From Dehalococcoidales bacterium (GTDB taxonomy: Bacteria > Chloroflexota > Dehalococcoidia > Dehalococcoidales > UBA2162), in the NCBI GenBank assembly GCA_016844285.1, contig JAENIS010000046.1:1-17042 (forward strand): DNA of 17,042 nt, given 5' to 3'. How positions within the stretch are numbered: the stretch's first letter is position 1; every line of letters starts with the position of its first letter. Positions 1 to 7,129 of the stretch are shown piece by piece. Made by a program: the position numbers and the translations under genes. The notes below the pieces were generated by a model, which saw only the letters and a program-made list of their open reading frames with translations, made no database searches and had not been told where the DNA came from.

Positions 1-62
1 GGCAAGATGCTTCGACAAGCTCAGCACGAACGGGTTATATGGTAAGTTATTACTGAGACACT
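1..62. repeat. Repeat A1, truncated by window edge
   Basis: These 62 bases are identical to 3710-3771 inside repeat A2. They hold the right arm of the inner palindrome (TTCGACAAGCTCAGCACGAA) and end in TGAGACACT, the right terminal inverted repeat of A2. The left part lies outside the window. This is a short non-coding palindromic element of the REP/MITE kind; no protein is encoded. Confidence 0.85.
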
Positions 63-139
63 TAGTAACACCCTGCCAGACCTATCTTTTCGTCCTTGTC
101 TACGTTAAACTGTTATGAATAAGGAGAGAAATGATGAAG

Positions 140-239
140 TGTCATTCCGAGGAGCACAGCGACGTGACAATCTGGGCAGGTGAAGCCCTCCACCCGGATT
201 GCTTCGCCTCCGCCTGCGGCGGATGGTCTCGCAATGACA
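140..239. repeat. Repeat B1, MITE-like palindromic element
   Basis: It is bounded by TGTCATT on the left and AATGACA on the right, and shares most of its interior with repeat B2 (3789-3921): CGACGTG, CAATCTGGGC, CACCCGGATTGCTTCG and the CCGCCTGCGGCGG palindrome. B1 lacks an inner hairpin of about 35 bases that B2 carries. Similarity continues about 20 bases past the right end (CCAACCAAATGCAAACA here, CCAACCAGATGCAAACA at B2). Non-coding. Confidence 0.8.
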
Positions 240-290
240 GACTCTCCAACCAAATGCAAACAGAACCCAGGGGGGGGTATTGACAAGGTG

Positions 291-299
291 TGCTATAAT
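291..299 (+). promoter_or_regulatory. Extended -10 promoter of the surface-protein gene
   Basis: TGCTATAAT at 291-299 is a perfect TATAAT preceded by TGN, the extended -10 form that can work without a good -35 box. The expected -35 position falls in a run of G. Transcription would start near 305-307, exactly at the base of a stem-loop. A TTGACA at 280-285 lies only 8 bases from the -10 and is too close to be its -35 partner. Confidence 0.65.
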
Positions 300-306
300 A
301 GTCTGT

Positions 307-325
307 GGGTAGGGAAGCCCTACCC
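307..325 (+). promoter_or_regulatory. 5' stem-loop at the start of the leader transcript
   Basis: GGGTAGGG (307-314), loop AAG, CCCTACCC (318-325) forms a perfect 8-bp hairpin. It begins at the predicted transcription start. Stem-loops at the extreme 5' end are known to protect abundant mRNAs from decay; that role here is inferred. There is no T run after it, so it is not an intrinsic terminator. Confidence 0.55.
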
Positions 326-366
326 CAGCCTTATTATGGGTTGAATTAGAAAAAGGAGGTGATGGG

Positions 367-393
367 ATGCTCAAAGCCCGTAAGGGGAGCTGA
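367..393 (+). CDS. Putative 8-codon leader peptide ORF
   Basis: ATG at 367 opens an 8-residue frame (MLKARKGS) ending in TGA. It sits 7 bases downstream of AGGAGG (354-359), within a 12-base stretch (AAAGGAGGTGAT, 352-363) that fully matches the usual 16S anti-Shine-Dalgarno tail, a much stronger site than the main gene has. A second open frame from ATG 362 runs 55 codons to the TAA at 527-529 and overlaps the start of the surface protein at 516, but its start is only 2 bases from the AGGAGG. Which frame is translated, if either, cannot be decided from one sequence; the region may instead be a structured RNA leader (GCTGAA/TTCAGC stem at 389-406, GATGC/GCATC pairing at 366-370 with 414-418). 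Confidence 0.35.
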   Translation: MLKARKGS

Positions 394-515
394 AAATAGA
401 TTCAGCGTGGACTGCATCTGGGAAATTAACCCGCCCTCTATCGAAGAGAAGAACGCAAGTTATTCATGGTTTGATGGAGAGGAGGGTAATTTTAGTAGGA
501 GGATTCCAAAGGTCG

Positions 516-3500
516 ATGAAAACCAATAAAATCTCAAGAATGTTAGGCGTAGGCTTAACTGTAGCCATGCTGGCCAGCATGCTGGTAGCGATTGCTCCAG
601 TATCAGCCGGCACGCTTTCCATATCTGAGGAAAGCGACATCAAGGCTATCAAAGCTGGCGAGGGCTATAAGCTGGCACCGGCCGGACTCGATATTGCCAG
701 CCTGGCGGTTAAGAGCAAGGTCATCTACGCAGCAACTGGTACTGGAGTGAAGAAAACCTCCACTGAGGTCAACGCACTCTACAAGTCCACCGATACCGGT
801 AGTACCTGGACGACGCTGGCAAGCACGACTGATTTCCCCACGACTAATGCCACGGATACTAAGGCAATTAAGCTCGTTGCCGTGGCATCTGATGACGACA
901 AGGTAGTCGCCATCGTCGCTAGCGATGACACCGCTTACTACTCGCTCGATGGCGGCTCAAGCTGGAGCAATCTGAACCAGTCAACCGCTGGCTTCGTTAT
1001 CAACTCGATTGACATATCGGTGCCGCTAGTCGGCGCCCGCTATGTAGCCGCCGGCGGTACTATAGCTGGAGCGGGTGTCCTCTACACCCTCAAGCTGGGT
1101 ATCGGCGAAGGCTGGATAGCACAGCAGACTAACACCGGTTTTACGACCGGCACCGTTAACAGCGTGAACGCAGTTAAGTTCTCGCCCAAGTTCGCCACGG
1201 ACAAGATTATCACCGTGGTCAGCGCTAACACCACCGGGCCTACTACTGATGCCACCTTCCAGGCTTTCCGCCTGGAGAAGGGTTCCGAGAGATGGAACGG
1301 CTCGATTACCACCTTCACGGACTGGGGCACCGGTCTGAAGATTGCCACCATTCCTGCCGCCATTAATGCGGCCTCCATCGCCTTACCAGCGAGCTACCTG
1401 GGCACCAGCTATGGTGACCGCGTTGCCTTTGTTGGTATCGCCGCCGGAAGCGGTGGTGGTGTCTGGCGTGTTGTCGATAACTCTTTGAACAAGGGAGCGT
1501 TTGCCACCTATAGTCAGGGTGACGAAGGTCCCATCGGCAGCATTGCCTATAATAATACGGGCAAGCTGATTGCCGGTAGCTATACTACCAACCAGGTTTT
1601 CCGTTCTCTGGCCCCCATGGCCGCTGACCCCACCTTCGATAGGGTCAAAGCCGAGAAGCAGCCGGGCGGTCAAAATAAGGTCCAGGTGCGCTATGCCGAT
1701 ACCACGCCGGTCGCCGGCACTGCTGGTGACGAGAGCGCTTTTGCTACCTCTACCGATGACGGCAGCTCCTTCAACGACATCAGCCTCATCGATACCACTT
1801 TCGCGGCTATCGACGATGTGGCCGTCTCGGCTGATGGCGCCACCGTCTACCTGGCCTCACGCTCTGGTAATGATGCCAGTGTCTGGCTAAAGGAAGGCAC
1901 ACTCTGGACAAGGGTACGCAGCCTCAGAGACTATAGTGCCACTCCTGCCCTGATGATTCGCCTTGCCCCGACTGATGCCAAGGTGGTCTATGTCGGCGCC
2001 AAGGGCGCCCTCACCACCGACCGGGACATCTGGGTAAGCCAGAACTCAGGCAAGACGACGTGGACCAGTATTCCCGCCTACCGCGTCACCAGTCTTCAGG
2101 ACTTTGCCGTTCTCAATGCCACTACCGTCTACGCCCTGGATACGGATGGCGTCTCCAAGACAACGGATAGCGGCGCGAGCTGGGGAGACAAGAAGAACCT
2201 TGATGGTCTCACCACCGGCTACATGATAACCTTGGCCCCGAATACCGCCGGAGACGTGCTGGTAGGCACCAGCGATGGCAACGTTGCCTTCTCCAAGGAT
2301 GGCGGCAACACCTTCTACAAGACATCCAAACCGGGTGCCACCGGCAACACTCAGGTAATTGCTGACTCGCTCTATACCACCAACAACATCATCTATGCCT
2401 TCGTGGCGACTGAAGTTAGACGTGGCACTGCCGTCAGCACCACCCAGACCTGGTCCAGCCGAGGGCCGACCCTGCCGACAACATACGCTCCTTGGACGAT
2501 AGGTTCTAAGACGGTGACTTGGGCAGGTTATGTGGGTGCCGCTCGTGTGGGCACTGTTATCTACGGCATCGTTAACGGTGTCAACGCTGACAATAACACC
2601 GAGCTTGTTACCCTGCTCTACCGGGCGCTCAAACTGACCGCGGCTGACTCAGAAGCCACGGCAGAATGGAGCTATATGGCGACCGCCAAGAACATGCAGA
2701 CGGTAACACCGCAATCTATAAAGGCATCCACCCCAGCCAAGTTCTGGGGAAGCATCGGCAGCACTCTTTACAGTGCCACCGACCCCATCGCCGCAGTAGC
2801 GCCAACGGTCACCGGACCGGCCACTAATGCCGAGGTCCAGGTGAATCCCGAGACTGGTAAAGTCTACAACATCACCTTCACCTTCAACCGCTTAGCCGGC
2901 GCCACCGGGCTTACCGACGCGCAGCTCCAGATTGCCACGGATGCCAACTTCTCGGCAATCCTGGATACGGTTACCAAGAGCGGTATTGACACCGACACGA
3001 CATCTATCGTGTATAAAGGGGATAACCTTAACCCCGGCAGTACCTACTACTGGAGAGTCAGGTTTGTTGCCAGCACCACCGCCGCTGCCACCAATCAGCT
3101 AAACACCCCGTGGTCGGCAACACGCACCTTCAAGACTCTAAGCACCACCAAGTTCACGGTGATGACTCCAGAGCCAGGGGCAGAGGGTGTCTCAGTTAAC
3201 CCCACCTTCACCTGGGCTGCCTATGCCGGCGCGGTCGGCTACGAGCTGAATGTTTCCAAGGACCCGACCTTCGAGACCATCACCTGGATTGGTCGTCGTA
3301 AGATGACCGATACCTTCTATCGAGCGGAGGTCGCCCTGGACTACAGCACCACCTACTACTGGAGGCTGAGAGCCGAAACTGGCCCAGCACCAGCCGAAGG
3401 CGTGCTACCTCCCGGTTCTGCCTGGATGAGAGGTATCTTCACCACCCAGGCCAAGCCAGTGGAAGCAACGCCAACGGTTTCCATCCTACCTGCTCTGGGC

Positions 3501-3590
3501 GATAATCGGTATTGGTGCAGTACTGATTATTGCTCTGATTGTCCTCATTGCCCGGACAAGACGGGTAGCCTAAATCCCAGCCGATACTAA
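516..3590 (+). CDS. Secreted surface protein, BNR/Asp-box beta-propeller plus FN3-like domains; C-terminal anchor frameshifted
   Basis: Start chosen at ATG 516, because it gives a clean signal peptide (basic MKTNKISR, hydrophobic core, cleavage after APVSA at residue 31) and has AGGAGG at 497-502; an in-frame ATG at 471 would spoil this. As read the product is 1024 residues. Asp-box motifs (S-x-D-x-G-x-T/S-W/F) recur near residues 91, 143, 412, 508, 549 and 593, the signature of sialidase-like/BNR propellers. Two beta-sandwich, fibronectin-III-like repeats follow (about 762-870 and 879-985), each with an S-T-Y-Y-W-R-(V/L)-R strand. The protein is rich in Thr, Ala and Gly with almost no Cys until the last 35 residues. 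No glycosidase catalytic set was identified, so a structural or S-layer-like role is more likely than enzymatic. The last 35 codons are out of phase with a clear membrane anchor that ends at 3573. The gene stands alone, with its own promoter and terminator. Confidence 0.85.
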   Translation: MKTNKISRMLGVGLTVAMLASMLVAIAPVSAGTLSISEESDIKAIKAGEGYKLAPAGLDIASLAVKSKVIYAATGTGVKKTSTEVNALYKSTDTGSTWTTLASTTDFPTTNATDTKAIKLVAVASDDDKVVAIVASDDTAYYSLDGGSSWSNLNQSTAGFVINSIDISVPLVGARYVAAGGTIAGAGVLYTLKLGIGEGWIAQQTNTGFTTGTVNSVNAVKFSPKFATDKIITVVSANTTGPTTDATFQAFRLEKGSERWNGSITTFTDWGTGLKIATIPAAINAASIALPASYLGTSYGDRVAFVGIAAGSGGGVWRVVDNSLNKGAFATYSQGDEGPIGSIAYNNTGKLIAGSYTTNQVFRSLAPMAADPTFDRVKAEKQPGGQNKVQVRYADTTPVAGTAGDESAFATSTDDGSSFNDISLIDTTFAAIDDVAVSADGATVYLASRSGNDASVWLKEGTLWTRVRSLRDYSATPALMIRLAPTDAKVVYVGAKGALTTDRDIWVSQNSGKTTWTSIPAYRVTSLQDFAVLNATTVYALDTDGVSKTTDSGASWGDKKNLDGLTTGYMITLAPNTAGDVLVGTSDGNVAFSKDGGNTFYKTSKPGATGNTQVIADSLYTTNNIIYAFVATEVRRGTAVSTTQTWSSRGPTLPTTYAPWTIGSKTVTWAGYVGAARVGTVIYGIVNGVNADNNTELVTLLYRALKLTAADSEATAEWSYMATAKNMQTVTPQSIKASTPAKFWGSIGSTLYSATDPIAAVAPTVTGPATNAEVQVNPETGKVYNITFTFNRLAGATGLTDAQLQIATDANFSAILDTVTKSGIDTDTTSIVYKGDNLNPGSTYYWRVRFVASTTAAATNQLNTPWSATRTFKTLSTTKFTVMTPEPGAEGVSVNPTFTWAAYAGAVGYELNVSKDPTFETITWIGRRKMTDTFYRAEVALDYSTTYYWRLRAETGPAPAEGVLPPGSAWMRGIFTTQAKPVEATPTVSILPALGDNRYWCSTDYCSDCPHCPDKTGSLNPSRY
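3487..3573 (+). pseudogene. Out-of-frame C-terminal membrane anchor of the surface protein
   Basis: In the +1 frame relative to the gene, bases 3487-3573 encode Y-L-L-W followed by about 18 hydrophobic residues (AIIGIGAVLIIALIVLIA) and a basic RTRRVA tail, then TAA. This is a typical anchor with a positive-inside stop-transfer tail. The annotated frame over the same bases gives a polar, four-cysteine sequence. One extra base, or two missing, around 3470-3490 would join the frames. It may be a real mutation, a programmed or phase-variable slip, or a sequencing error. Confidence 0.7.
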
Positions 3591-3603
3591 ATCGGAACGG
3601 ACT

Positions 3604-3644
3604 AAAAAGGTGGGGGTCGCCATTTGGCGACCCCCACCTTTTTT
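3604..3644 (+). terminator. Strong intrinsic terminator after the surface-protein gene
   Basis: The arms at 3604-3621 and 3626-3643 are perfect 18-base complements around the loop ATTT, with a GC-rich core (GGTGGGGGTCGCC) and a run of six T at 3639-3644. The A run on the left side makes it effective in both directions. It lies 13 bases past the annotated stop and 30 bases past the stop of the anchor frame. Confidence 0.95.
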
Positions 3645-3651
3645 ATCTCTG

Positions 3652-3778
3652 CTAGTGTAGTGTCTCATAAACAGGTTTACAAACGCCGTTCGCCCTGAGC
3701 CAGTCGAAGGGCAAGATGCTTCGACAAGCTCAGCACGAACGGGTTATATGGTAAGTTATTACTGAGACACTACACTAG
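3652..3778. repeat. Repeat A2, complete MITE-like element
   Basis: The 127-bp element has perfect 16-base terminal inverted repeats: CTAGTGTAGTGTCTCA at 3652-3667 and its complement at 3763-3778. An inner palindrome (about 3688-3735) has arms of the form GTTCG..CTGAGC..GTCGAAG. Bases 3710-3771 are identical to 1-62. It encodes nothing. TA dinucleotides flank the inner GTGTCTCA ends (3658-3659 and 3771-3772), which would suit a TA-targeting transposase acting in trans; that is inference. Confidence 0.85.
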
Positions 3779-3788
3779 GAAGGGGGTT

Positions 3789-3921
3789 TGTCATTGCGAG
3801 CGTAGCGACGTGCCTGCACGCCGGAGTGCGTTACGGCACGCAGGCGTGGCAATCTGGGCGGACGAAACCCCTCACCCGGATTGCTTCGTCTCCGCCTGCG
3901 GCGGATGGTCTCGCAATGACA
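3789..3921. repeat. Repeat B2, MITE-like element with nested hairpin
   Basis: Terminal inverted repeats TGTCATTGCGAG (3789-3800) and CTCGCAATGACA (3910-3921) are perfect over 12 bases. The interior matches B1, but carries an additional near-palindrome with arms GCCTGC/GCAGGC at about 3812-3845. It sits 10 bases after A2, reproducing the A-then-B order seen upstream of the surface protein. Non-coding; the open frames across it are by-products of the palindrome. Confidence 0.85.
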
Positions 3922-3976
3922 GACCAACCAGATGCAAACATCACCCTGAAGTTGTCGCTTAAATCTCACCGCCTTT

Positions 3977-4142
3977 ATCCCCCTCTCAAGGGCTTTGTGA
4001 CTTCCTCCATGTCACCCTGAGCGTAGCGAAGGGTCTCGGGGGGTGGGTCACTGCCGACCCCACGCCCAGATTCTTCGTCGCTTCGCTCCTCAGAATGACA
4101 TTTGATACAAGACCCTTCTTAGGGGAAGTTGGTCAGGGGGAT
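3977..4142. repeat. Repeat C1, nested palindromic element
   Basis: The outer ends ATCCCCCT (3977-3984) and AGGGGGAT (4135-4142) are complementary. The inner core starts GTCACCCTGAGCGTAGCGAA (4011-4030) and ends CGCTCCTCAGAATGAC (4084-4099), with TTCTTCGTCGCTTCGCTCC in the right arm. The same core recurs at 8544-8633 (C2) and 13180-13260 (C3). Non-coding. Confidence 0.8.
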
Positions 4143-4171
4143 GGATTTCTGAAAATCTGCCATCATCACGC

Positions 4172-4200
4172 TTGACTTTCCTCGCTACTTACTCTAAAAT
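4172..4200 (+). promoter_or_regulatory. Sigma-70-type promoter of the aconitase-family/icd operon
   Basis: TTGACT (4172-4177) and TAAAAT (4195-4200) are separated by exactly 17 bases. The predicted start near 4207 gives a short leader of about 25 bases before the ATG at 4232. No operator or leader structure is evident between them. Confidence 0.7.
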
Positions 4201-4231
4201 CCTAGAAGTGTTTGTTTAGGTTTAATCGCTA

Positions 4232-5485
4232 ATGGGAAAAACGCTCGCTGAAAAAATCCTCAGTGCCAAGTCTCTTAGTGAGGCTTGTGCCGGCAGTATC
4301 ATTGTCGTGCCGGTGGATTTGGCTTTCGCCCAGGATACCACTGGCCCGCTGACAATCAGGCAATTCCGTGAAGCTAACTTCGGTCAAGTTTATAACCCGA
4401 AAAGAACTATTCTGTTCATTGACCATGCTGTCCCCAGCCCGTTGAAAGAGTATTCCAATGACCACATCTTCATGAGAAGCTTTGCCGAAGAGAAAGGGAT
4501 TATCCTGAGTGATAATGGTGAAGGCGTCTGCCACCAGTTGGTCGCCGAATCCTTCGCCAACCCCGGGGATATTATTGTCGGGGCTGATTCCCATACGGTC
4601 ACGGGTGGAGCTTTAGCTGCCTTTGCCACCGGCATGGGCTCGACTGATGTCGCCATCGCCATGGCTCTGGGCAAGACCTGGCTGCGCGTCCCGGAGACAT
4701 TCAAGATTATCGCCCACGGCCGTTTGGCTAAAGGCGTCTATGGCAAGGATTTGATTCTTCATCTCATCGGCCGGATTGGGGCTGATGGTGCCACCTACAA
4801 GGCGCTGGAGTTTAGTGGCGAAGCCATCGAGAGGATGCCGATGTCCGGGCGTCTCACCATTGCCAATATGGCGGTCGAGGCTGGAGCCAAGGTCGGTCTT
4901 TTCCCATCAGATAGTGTCACCCAGAGCTATTTGAAAGAACAAGGGAGAGGTGAGAGCTATGTCCCGCTTCAGCCCGATGCCGATGCTACCTATGAGACAA
5001 CGATAGAAATCGACGCCGCCCGGCTTGAGCCGACGGTCGCCAAACCCCACACGGTGGATAACACCGCTTTAGCCAGGGAACTCAGCGGGGTTCACATTGA
5101 CCAGGTTTTTATCGGCACCTGTACCAACGGGCGCCTTGACGACCTCCGTACTGCGGCTGGCATTCTCAAGGGCAAGAAGCGACATCCTGGCACCAGGCTG
5201 GTCATTGCCCCGGCCTCCAAGAAGATTCTGCTGGCGGCTCTGGCGGAGGGTCTGATTACCACCCTGGTTGAATCCGGGGCAACCGTCGTCCCGCCGGGCT
5301 GTGCCGCCTGTTTAGGTGTTCACCAGGGCGTATTGGGGAATGGTGAGGCCTGTCTCTCTACCGCCAACCGCAACTTCAAGGGTCGTATGGGTAATCCCGA
5401 GGCTTTCGTCTATCTGGCCAGCCCGGCCACTGCTGCGGCTACGGCCCTTCGTGGTAAAATCACCGACCCCAGGGAGTTTCTCTAG
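4232..5485 (+). CDS. Aconitase-superfamily dehydratase, large subunit (LeuC/HacA type; probable aconitase)
   Basis: A 417-residue protein, the usual length of the archaeal-type 3-isopropylmalate/homoaconitate dehydratase large subunit. It carries the [4Fe-4S] ligands C297 (GTCTNGR) and C357/C360 (GCAAC), and the HAVPSP, SDNGEGVCHQ, GADSHTVTGGALAAFATGMGSTD and PPGCAACLG blocks of the family. Members isomerise citrate, homocitrate or isopropylmalate by dehydration and rehydration in the cytoplasm, with a separate small subunit. The next gene is that small subunit, starting on the base after this stop codon, so the two are translationally coupled. The downstream dehydrogenase has isocitrate-type residues and a citrate/homocitrate synthase-family gene lies next door, so I favour citrate as substrate, though automatic annotation will call it LeuC. 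The ribosome site is weak (TTAGG, 4216-4220). Confidence 0.9.
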   Translation: MGKTLAEKILSAKSLSEACAGSIIVVPVDLAFAQDTTGPLTIRQFREANFGQVYNPKRTILFIDHAVPSPLKEYSNDHIFMRSFAEEKGIILSDNGEGVCHQLVAESFANPGDIIVGADSHTVTGGALAAFATGMGSTDVAIAMALGKTWLRVPETFKIIAHGRLAKGVYGKDLILHLIGRIGADGATYKALEFSGEAIERMPMSGRLTIANMAVEAGAKVGLFPSDSVTQSYLKEQGRGESYVPLQPDADATYETTIEIDAARLEPTVAKPHTVDNTALARELSGVHIDQVFIGTCTNGRLDDLRTAAGILKGKKRHPGTRLVIAPASKKILLAALAEGLITTLVESGATVVPPGCAACLGVHQGVLGNGEACLSTANRNFKGRMGNPEAFVYLASPATAAATALRGKITDPREFL

Positions 5486-5995
5486 ATGTTAAAAGGCAGA
5501 GCCTTTAAGTTCGGCGATGATATTTCCACCGACCATATTGTGCCAGGGAGGCTGACGCATCTGCGGGGAAATATGTCGGAGCTGGTCAAGCATGTCCTTG
5601 AGGATGCCGACACTACCTTTGCCCAGCGGGTAAAGAAGGGTGACCTGGTTGTCGGCGGGAAGAATTTCGGGCTTGGCTCAAGCCGGGAACACGCCCCGCT
5701 GGTCATCAAGATGGCCGGTGTCAGCGCCGTTCTGGCCAAATCGGTAGCCCGCATCTTCTTCCGCAACGCCATCAATGTCGGCTTGCCTGTGCTTATCTGT
5801 GACACCGATGGCATCAAGGACGGTGACGAGCTTGAGGTTGACCTGAAGGAAGGGAGAATTACTGACCTGACCAACGGGCTTGAGCTTCGCTTTATCGGCC
5901 TGCCTGACGTCATGCTTAGTATCCTGAACGAAGGTGGTCTCGTTCCCTACATCAAGAAGCACGGTGACCTGGTGGTTGAGCCAGCGGACAAATAG
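5486..5995 (+). CDS. Aconitase-superfamily dehydratase, small subunit (LeuD/HacB type)
   Basis: The 169-residue swivelling subunit pairs with the preceding large subunit to form the active site. It starts with the typical GRAFKFGDDISTDHIVPG block and contains GGKNFGLGSSREHAPLVIKMAG, with the SSRE substrate-binding residues, then ARIFFRNAINVGLPV. The specificity loop after IVPG reads RLTHLRG (22-28). An Arg here resembles the YLRT loop of homoaconitases, where it binds a terminal carboxylate, rather than the YLVM-type loop of isopropylmalate isomerases; the loop is one residue longer than in methanogen homoaconitase. The ATG directly follows the TAG of the large subunit, and its own stop overlaps the AGGAGG (5994-5999) of the next gene. 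Confidence 0.9.
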   Translation: MLKGRAFKFGDDISTDHIVPGRLTHLRGNMSELVKHVLEDADTTFAQRVKKGDLVVGGKNFGLGSSREHAPLVIKMAGVSAVLAKSVARIFFRNAINVGLPVLICDTDGIKDGDELEVDLKEGRITDLTNGLELRFIGLPDVMLSILNEGGLVPYIKKHGDLVVEPADK

Positions 5996-6007
5996 GAGGC
6001 AATCCTG

Positions 6008-7084
6008 GTGAAGCATGCGGTGACACTCATACCAGGCGATGGGGTAGGTCCCGAGGTTACCGAGGCAGCCAGACGCTGCCTTGAAGCCACCGGCGTCCAG
6101 TTCCAGTGGGAGGTAATTCCGGCCGGGGAGACGGCGCTGGAGAAAGAGGGTAGCCTTCTACCGGAACGCCTGCTCGCATCAATCCGCAAGAACAAGGTCG
6201 CCCTCAAAGGGCCAACCACCACGCCGATTGGTACCGGTTTCCGTAGCGTTAATGTCGCTCTACGCAAAACTCTGGAACTCTACGCCTGCCTTCGTCCCTG
6301 CCGTAGCTACCCGGGTATCCAAACCAGGTTTGAAAACGTGGATATCACTGTCGTCAGGGAAAACATGGAAGACCTCTATAGCGGCATTGAATTCGCCGAG
6401 GGTAGCCGGGAAGCGAAGGAGCTTATTGCCTTCATCTCCAAGAATTCGGAAGAGAAGGTGCCGCCGGACTCAGGGATTAGCATTAAAATGATTTCGAGGA
6501 CAGGCACGAGGCGGATTGCCCGCTTTGCCTTCGAGTATGCCCGGGCCAACGGCCGCAAAAAGGTAACGGCGATACATAAAGCCAATATCATGAAGTTTTC
6601 CGACGGTCTTTTTCTCAGTGTCGCTGGTGAGGTCGCCAAAGCCTATCCTGATATCGAGTTTGACGACAAGATTATCGACGACCTCTGTGCCCAGCTTGTG
6701 CAGCGACCGCACCAGTTCGACGTGCTGCTGCTACCCAACCTGTATGGTGATATTGTCTCCGATTTGTGCGCCGGGCTGGTTGGTGGCTTAGGGACAGCCC
6801 CGGGGGCGAATATCGGCGAGGGTCTGGCTGTCTTCGAACCGACCCACGGTAGTGTGCCTCGCTACGCCGGCTTAAACAAAGTGAACCCTCTGGCGACCAT
6901 CCTCACCGGTATCATGATGCTCCGCCATCTTAACGAGCGGAAAGCGGCCGATAGACTGGAGGCAGCCGCCTCCGCCGTCGTTGCCGAAGGTAAATCAGTC
7001 ACCTACGACTTAAAAGCAAACCGGGATGACCCCAGCGCTGTCGGCACTTCGCAGATGGCCGATGCCATCATCGCCAGGCTGTAG
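6008..7084 (+). CDS. icd: Isocitrate dehydrogenase (isocitrate/isopropylmalate dehydrogenase family)
   Basis: 358 residues, starting with GTG at 6008 behind AGGAGG (5994-5999). The beta-decarboxylating dehydrogenase fold is clear: PGDGVGPEV at the N-terminus, LYGDIVSDLCAGLVGGLG (245-262) and EPTHGS (277-282). Substrate residues S80, N82, R86, R96 and R117 (SVNVALRK, LYACLRP, VREN) match the Ser/Asn/three-Arg set that binds isocitrate; isopropylmalate and homoisocitrate enzymes have other residues at the Ser-Asn positions. The cofactor segment reads PRYAGLNKV with Y333 later, close to the PKYAGQDKV/TYD pattern of NADP-dependent E. coli Icd, although the length is typical of NAD enzymes. It would convert isocitrate to 2-oxoglutarate and CO2. 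It is the third gene of the operon, 12 bases after the small subunit. Confidence 0.85.
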   Translation: MKHAVTLIPGDGVGPEVTEAARRCLEATGVQFQWEVIPAGETALEKEGSLLPERLLASIRKNKVALKGPTTTPIGTGFRSVNVALRKTLELYACLRPCRSYPGIQTRFENVDITVVRENMEDLYSGIEFAEGSREAKELIAFISKNSEEKVPPDSGISIKMISRTGTRRIARFAFEYARANGRKKVTAIHKANIMKFSDGLFLSVAGEVAKAYPDIEFDDKIIDDLCAQLVQRPHQFDVLLLPNLYGDIVSDLCAGLVGGLGTAPGANIGEGLAVFEPTHGSVPRYAGLNKVNPLATILTGIMMLRHLNERKAADRLEAAASAVVAEGKSVTYDLKANRDDPSAVGTSQMADAIIARL

Positions 7085-7129
7085 AAAAGCCCGCTCAAAA
7101 TGGGCCGCTAACCCCCCACAGAGTTAGCT

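Noticed and set aside
280..299. TTGACA followed by TATAAT as a -35/-10 pair
   Set aside because: Only 8 bases separate them instead of about 17; the -10 is better explained as an extended -10 promoter.
105..374. 89-codon minus-strand ORF
   Set aside because: It runs across repeat B1 and the promoter region of the surface gene; its RRRRRRSNPG stretch comes from the repeat and recurs in B2.
3775..4020. 64-codon ORFs on both strands over the repeats
   Set aside because: They lie on palindromic repeat B2 and its flank, have no ribosome site, and mirror each other as expected from an inverted repeat.
1..4142. CRISPR array suggested by repeated palindromes
   Set aside because: The repeats are long, few, unequally spaced and of different families; there are no regular spacers and no cas genes.
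7085..7129. Intrinsic terminator between icd and the convergent synthase gene
   Set aside because: Only a 4-bp GCCC/GGGC pairing with a wide loop and no T run was found on either strand.
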